Positions 14,047 to 16,942 of a stretch of 16,942 nucleotides of DNA are shown here, one piece after another. The DNA is taken from NCBI GenBank assembly GCA_964554715.1, contig CAZKPU010000046.1, positions 1 to 16,942 of the forward strand. Reading direction: 5' to 3'. Under the pieces are notes generated by a model, which did not search any database, had not been told where the DNA came from, and saw only the letters and a list, made by a program, of their open reading frames with translations. A program made the position numbers and the translations under genes. How positions within the stretch are numbered: the first letter of the stretch is position 1; every line of letters starts with the position of its first letter. The stretch is from RXOA01 sp964554715 (lineage in GTDB: Bacteria > Bipolaricaulota > Bipolaricaulia > UBA7950 > UBA9294).

Positions 14047-15477
14047 ATGGTGAAGATCGCAGTCATCGGCGCTGGGGTGGTTGGCTCCCTGATCGCTCGT
14101 GACGCTTGCCGGTACGCAGCGGACGTCCACCTGTTCGAGTCCTTCTCCGATGTTGGATGGGGTGTCACCAAAGCCAATTCCGCGATCATCCACGGCGGGT
14201 TTCACGACGCACCCGGTACGGTTCGCGCCACCTTCTGCCGAAGCGGCAACGAAGCGTTCTCTGAGCTGTGCGAACAGCTTGATGTGCCGTTCGAGAGGTG
14301 CGGTGCGTACGTTCTGGCGTTCAATCCAGAAGAGGAAGCAGCTCTCGAGACGCTTCGCATGCAAGGAGAGTCGTCAGGAGTTGGTGACTTGTCCTATCAC
14401 ACCCGCGACGAGGTTCTTGCCCAAGAGCCCAACGTAAATCCGAGCGTCTCCAAAGGGCTGTGGTGTCCATCGGTCGGCATCACCGAACCCTGGGCATTGG
14501 CGATCGCAGCCACCGAGAACGCAAGGGCAAATGGACTCATCCTACACCTCTCAGAGCGAATTACGGAGATTCAACGCGGGAAAGGTGCTTCCCTCATCGT
14601 CCGCAGTCCGGAAGGGGCCTACGAGGCGGACGCCGTGATCAATGCAGCCGGTCTTCACGCCGATCAAGTCTCCGCCATGGCGGGCGTTCCTTTCCCCGAG
14701 ATCAAGCCGCGACGCGGAGAATATGTGCTTCTGGACAAGAGGCTTGACGGGCATATCCATTCCGTACTATTCCCTGCCCCAGACGAGATGTCGAAGGGAA
14801 TCCTTGTTCTGCCGACCATTGACGGGGGCATCCTCTTGGGCCCAAACGCCGAGGATCTTGGCACAGATAGCAAGCACAGAGTAGACACGACGTCGGACGG
14901 ACTCACAGCGGTCATCAACGGGGCCCTGCGATTGGTGCCCACTCTTGATCTGTCATGCAGGACCAAGACATTCGCCGGCCTCCGGCCCGAAACTCCAGAT
15001 GGTGACTTCGTGGTCGGACCGACCGTTGTTCGCGGTTTCTATCAGGCAGCAGGAATGCGATCTCCCGGACTGACTGCTGCCCCCAGCATCGCTACATGGC
15101 TCACGGACAAGATTGCGTTCGATTTCAAGCTGTCAAAGAAACTCGATTTCGTACCGAATCGAGAAGCCATCCCTCGCACTTCGCAGCTTACGGATGACAC
15201 ATTGGACAAGCTGATCGCTGTCGATCCCAGCTATGGCAGGGTCGTCTGCTACTGCAACCAGGTTACCGAAGGCGAGATCGTTGAGGCCATTCGGAGAGGA
15301 GCCCGTAGCCTCGATGCAGTGAAGTTCCGAACAAGAGCAGGCTTCGGCCGTTGCCAGGGAGGTTCGTGCACAGCAAGGATTCTTCAACTACTTGCGAGAG
15401 AGCTGCAAACCTCTCGAGAAAACATCCCGCTGAATGAACCGGAGTCGTGGATCGTATCCGGGGAGGTGCGGCAATGA
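14047..15477 (+). CDS. glpA: GlpA-like FAD-dependent glycerol-3-phosphate dehydrogenase with C-terminal 2Fe-2S domain
   Basis: The product has 476 residues from ATG 14047, with AGAGGAG upstream and six bases from the previous stop. The DAO-type FAD fold starts at once: VIGAGVVG (Gly8, Gly10, Gly13), then KANSAIIHGGFH, INAAGLHAD, PRRGEYVLLD and the C-terminal FAD contact (FAGLRPETPDGDFVVGP, YQAAGMRSPGL). A BFD-like 2Fe-2S domain follows with Cys401, Cys403, Cys436 and Cys441 (CYC ... RCQGGSC). This architecture is that of anaerobic G3P dehydrogenase subunit A and its clostridial and Thermotoga relatives, which oxidise G3P to dihydroxyacetone phosphate. An L-2-hydroxyglutarate or related 2-hydroxyacid oxidase is a less likely alternative, because the genes upstream all produce or import G3P. 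The stop overlaps the next start as ATGA, so it probably forms a complex with the next two products. Confidence 0.87.
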   Translation: MVKIAVIGAGVVGSLIARDACRYAADVHLFESFSDVGWGVTKANSAIIHGGFHDAPGTVRATFCRSGNEAFSELCEQLDVPFERCGAYVLAFNPEEEAALETLRMQGESSGVGDLSYHTRDEVLAQEPNVNPSVSKGLWCPSVGITEPWALAIAATENARANGLILHLSERITEIQRGKGASLIVRSPEGAYEADAVINAAGLHADQVSAMAGVPFPEIKPRRGEYVLLDKRLDGHIHSVLFPAPDEMSKGILVLPTIDGGILLGPNAEDLGTDSKHRVDTTSDGLTAVINGALRLVPTLDLSCRTKTFAGLRPETPDGDFVVGPTVVRGFYQAAGMRSPGLTAAPSIATWLTDKIAFDFKLSKKLDFVPNREAIPRTSQLTDDTLDKLIAVDPSYGRVVCYCNQVTEGEIVEAIRRGARSLDAVKFRTRAGFGRCQGGSCTARILQLLARELQTSRENIPLNEPESWIVSGEVRQ

Positions 15478-16712
15478 GGCGCAAGACGGTTGATGTTCTC
15501 GTTCTTGGCGCAGGTGCCGCAGGCCTTGCTGCAGCATCGGCTGCTGCCGAGCAAGGCGCCAACGTGGCATTGATCGATCGAGAGGAGTCACCAGGTGGTG
15601 TTCTCGATCAGTGCATTCATCCCGGCTTCGGCCTGCATCGCTATCAGCAAGAGCTGACCGGCCCCGAATTTGCGCATCGCATGGTTTCGGAAGTCACGAA
15701 TTCCGGCGCCGCTTTCCACGGCAGCCGGTACGCCTGCTCCATCCACCCGGAAGATCATACGGTAGATACGCTAGGACCGACCGGCCGGATCCTGTTCGAG
15801 CCGACAACGGTTGTGCTTGCTACGGGTGCCCGCGAACGCCCGTTCGGAGCACTCGCAATCCCCAGCTTCAGACCATCCGGGATTCTGACCGCGGGCGTTG
15901 CCCAGCGGCTGGTCAACATCGACGGCGTCCTCCCTGGGAAGCGCGCCATCGTTCTCGGTTCGGGCGACATCGGCCTGATCATGGCCCGGCGTCTTCATCT
16001 TGAAGGCGTGGAGGTCGTTGCGGTTGTCGAACAGCGCCCCTTCCCCGGAGGACTGCTGCGCAACGTAGTGCAGTGCCTGGAGGATTTCGAGATCCCGCTC
16101 CTGCTAAAGCACACCGTATCCCGGGTTCACGGCACAGCTCGCTTGGAAGGCGTAACAATGGTCAAAACAGACGATTCCGGCGTTCCCATGACTGGCACTG
16201 AGGAGTTCATCGAAGTCGACACGCTTGTGCTTTCCGTAGGACTCATCCCGGACAATGAACTTGTCTTAGAGCTGGCTTCCATCGATCACGGAAATGGAGG
16301 ACTTCGGGTCGATTCGCAGATGCGGACCGATGCGAAGTGGCTATTCGCCGCAGGTAACAACGTCGTGGTGTACGATCTTGCTGATTGGGTCGCTGACGCC
16401 GGAGAGACGGCGGGTCGTCATGCGGCAATCCAGGCTCTGGGAGAACGTCCAGCAGATGCCATCACGAGGCTTGTGCGGGGTCCCGGGGTGCTGCACATGG
16501 TTCCAGCAGCGCTAGCTCCTGGAAGCGGATGCCGTGTCCTTCTTCGCGTGGATCAGCCGATCATCAGAGGCCGCTTGACCATCGGCAACGCCGCATCGAA
16601 GGTTCTCCATGGCGCAAGACCTAGTGAAATGATCGAGTTGCATCTGTCCGAGGGCCAGGTGCATGACCTCTGTCGAAGCACGGAGGCGAACGTGAAAGTG
16701 ACGATCGAATGA
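15474..16712 (+). CDS. FAD/NAD-dependent oxidoreductase, partner of GlpA-like dehydrogenase
   Basis: The product has 412 residues from ATG 15474 (MRRKTVDVLVLGAGAAG), with GGGGAGGTG upstream and an ATGA overlap with glpA. An in-frame ATG at 15447 lies inside glpA before the ribosome site and is rejected. It has an FAD loop (GAGAAG, 12-17), the signature CIHPGFGLHRYQQELTGPE of this partner family, ATGARERPFG, a second nucleotide loop LGSGDIGLIMARRL, and the FAD/flavin contact FAAGNN. Relatives sit between GlpA and DUF1667 genes in clostridia and Thermotogae. The likely job is to pass electrons from the 2Fe-2S cluster of the dehydrogenase to NAD or another soluble acceptor, replacing the membrane GlpBC subunits of E. 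coli. The acceptor is inferred. Confidence 0.88.
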   Translation: MRRKTVDVLVLGAGAAGLAAASAAAEQGANVALIDREESPGGVLDQCIHPGFGLHRYQQELTGPEFAHRMVSEVTNSGAAFHGSRYACSIHPEDHTVDTLGPTGRILFEPTTVVLATGARERPFGALAIPSFRPSGILTAGVAQRLVNIDGVLPGKRAIVLGSGDIGLIMARRLHLEGVEVVAVVEQRPFPGGLLRNVVQCLEDFEIPLLLKHTVSRVHGTARLEGVTMVKTDDSGVPMTGTEEFIEVDTLVLSVGLIPDNELVLELASIDHGNGGLRVDSQMRTDAKWLFAAGNNVVVYDLADWVADAGETAGRHAAIQALGERPADAITRLVRGPGVLHMVPAALAPGSGCRVLLRVDQPIIRGRLTIGNAASKVLHGARPSEMIELHLSEGQVHDLCRSTEANVKVTIE

Positions 16713-16933
16713 CCGAGAAGCGGATCCTGTGCATATCGTGTCCCGTCGGCTGCGAAATGACGGTGGCTATCGAAGATGGTCGTGTTCTCCGCGTGGACGG
16801 CAACCGCTGCCCACGGGGGAAGCACTACGCAGAACAAGAGGCTGTCGAGCCGATGCGCGTGTTGCCTTCCAGCGTGAAAGTCGTCGGTTCCGAACACAAA
16901 TTTTTCTTTTCTTTATCCCTTGCATATTTTTAA
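16709..16933 (+). CDS. DUF1667 Fe-S protein, truncated or chimeric at its C-terminus
   Basis: The ATG at 16709 overlaps the preceding stop as ATGA. The first 60-odd residues are typical DUF1667: LCISCPVGCEM with Cys8, Cys11 and Cys15, then VDGNRCPRGKHYAEQE with Cys34, and VEPMRVLPSSVKV. The four cysteines probably hold an iron-sulfur cluster, similar to the N-terminal cluster motif of molybdopterin oxidoreductases. Members are normally about 115-130 residues and follow the GlpA/flavoprotein pair. Here the frame reaches a stop after only 74 residues, and the last dozen (from FFF on) are encoded by AT-rich sequence unlike any family member or the rest of the window. The real gene probably continues past the contig break and the stop at 16931-16933 is artificial. 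Confidence 0.8.
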   Translation: MTEKRILCISCPVGCEMTVAIEDGRVLRVDGNRCPRGKHYAEQEAVEPMRVLPSSVKVVGSEHKFFFSLSLAYF

Positions 16934-16942
16934 TTTTCACTC
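16901..16942. other. AT-rich, T-biased terminal segment of foreign composition
   Basis: The last 42 bases contain 10 G/C (24 percent) and long pyrimidine runs, whereas the preceding 16.9 kb is in the high 50s. The change falls inside the DUF1667 reading frame. This looks like a chimeric or low-quality contig end rather than biology. Confidence 0.7.

Noticed and set aside
1..16942. tRNA, rRNA, CRISPR arrays, transposases or phage genes
   Set aside because: No cloverleaf-like segments, repeat-spacer patterns, inverted terminal repeats or recombinase motifs were seen on either strand.

Overview
The window is bacterial: Shine-Dalgarno sites, a textbook -35/-10 promoter, and densely packed genes with start/stop overlaps. 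By eye its GC content is in the high 50s percent. The run of ten Ns and a strange AT-rich last 42 bases suggest a draft or metagenome assembly. The anaerobe-style flavoprotein set (GlpA with a C-terminal 2Fe-2S domain, a partner flavoprotein and a DUF1667 protein), an archaeal-looking DHH phosphoesterase and a NosD-like beta-helix protein suggest an uncultivated, probably anaerobic lineage. A deep-branching candidate phylum (Bipolaricaulota-like), Thermotogota or Chloroflexota would fit, but this is a weak guess.

Left region (1-4062). An aldo/keto reductase (running off the left edge) and a mercuric-reductase/lipoamide-dehydrogenase-like flavoprotein lie on the minus strand. Divergent from them is a DMT/EamA permease with a 64-residue His-rich tail, interrupted by the 10-N assembly gap. 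These genes show no clear functional link to what follows.

Right region (4241-16942). A DeoR/GlpR-type regulator with its own promoter is followed by a long co-directional cluster that looks like one operon for scavenging glycerophosphodiesters and glycerol 3-phosphate (G3P). The order is ugpB-ugpA-ugpE (ABC importer without its ATPase), cytoplasmic ugpQ-like phosphodiesterase, HAD-IIA phosphatase, DHH phosphoesterase, exported NosD-like beta-helix protein, exported GlpQ phosphodiesterase, second HAD-IIA phosphatase, GlpA-like G3P dehydrogenase, partner FAD/NAD oxidoreductase, and a truncated DUF1667 Fe-S protein. Many junctions are ATGA or TTGA overlaps.

Proposed workflow: exported GlpQ, perhaps with the beta-helix protein, trims glycerophosphodiesters or glycerol-phosphate polymers outside the cytoplasm. 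UgpBAE imports G3P or intact diesters, and UgpQ cleaves diesters inside. The G3P is oxidised to dihydroxyacetone phosphate by the GlpA/flavoprotein/DUF1667 set. The most unusual point is that a phosphodiesterase gene is followed directly by a HAD-IIA phosphatase gene twice, with a DHH protein and a beta-helix protein between the two pairs. This suggests an expanded version of the Ugp/Glp system, with the exact substrate unknown.
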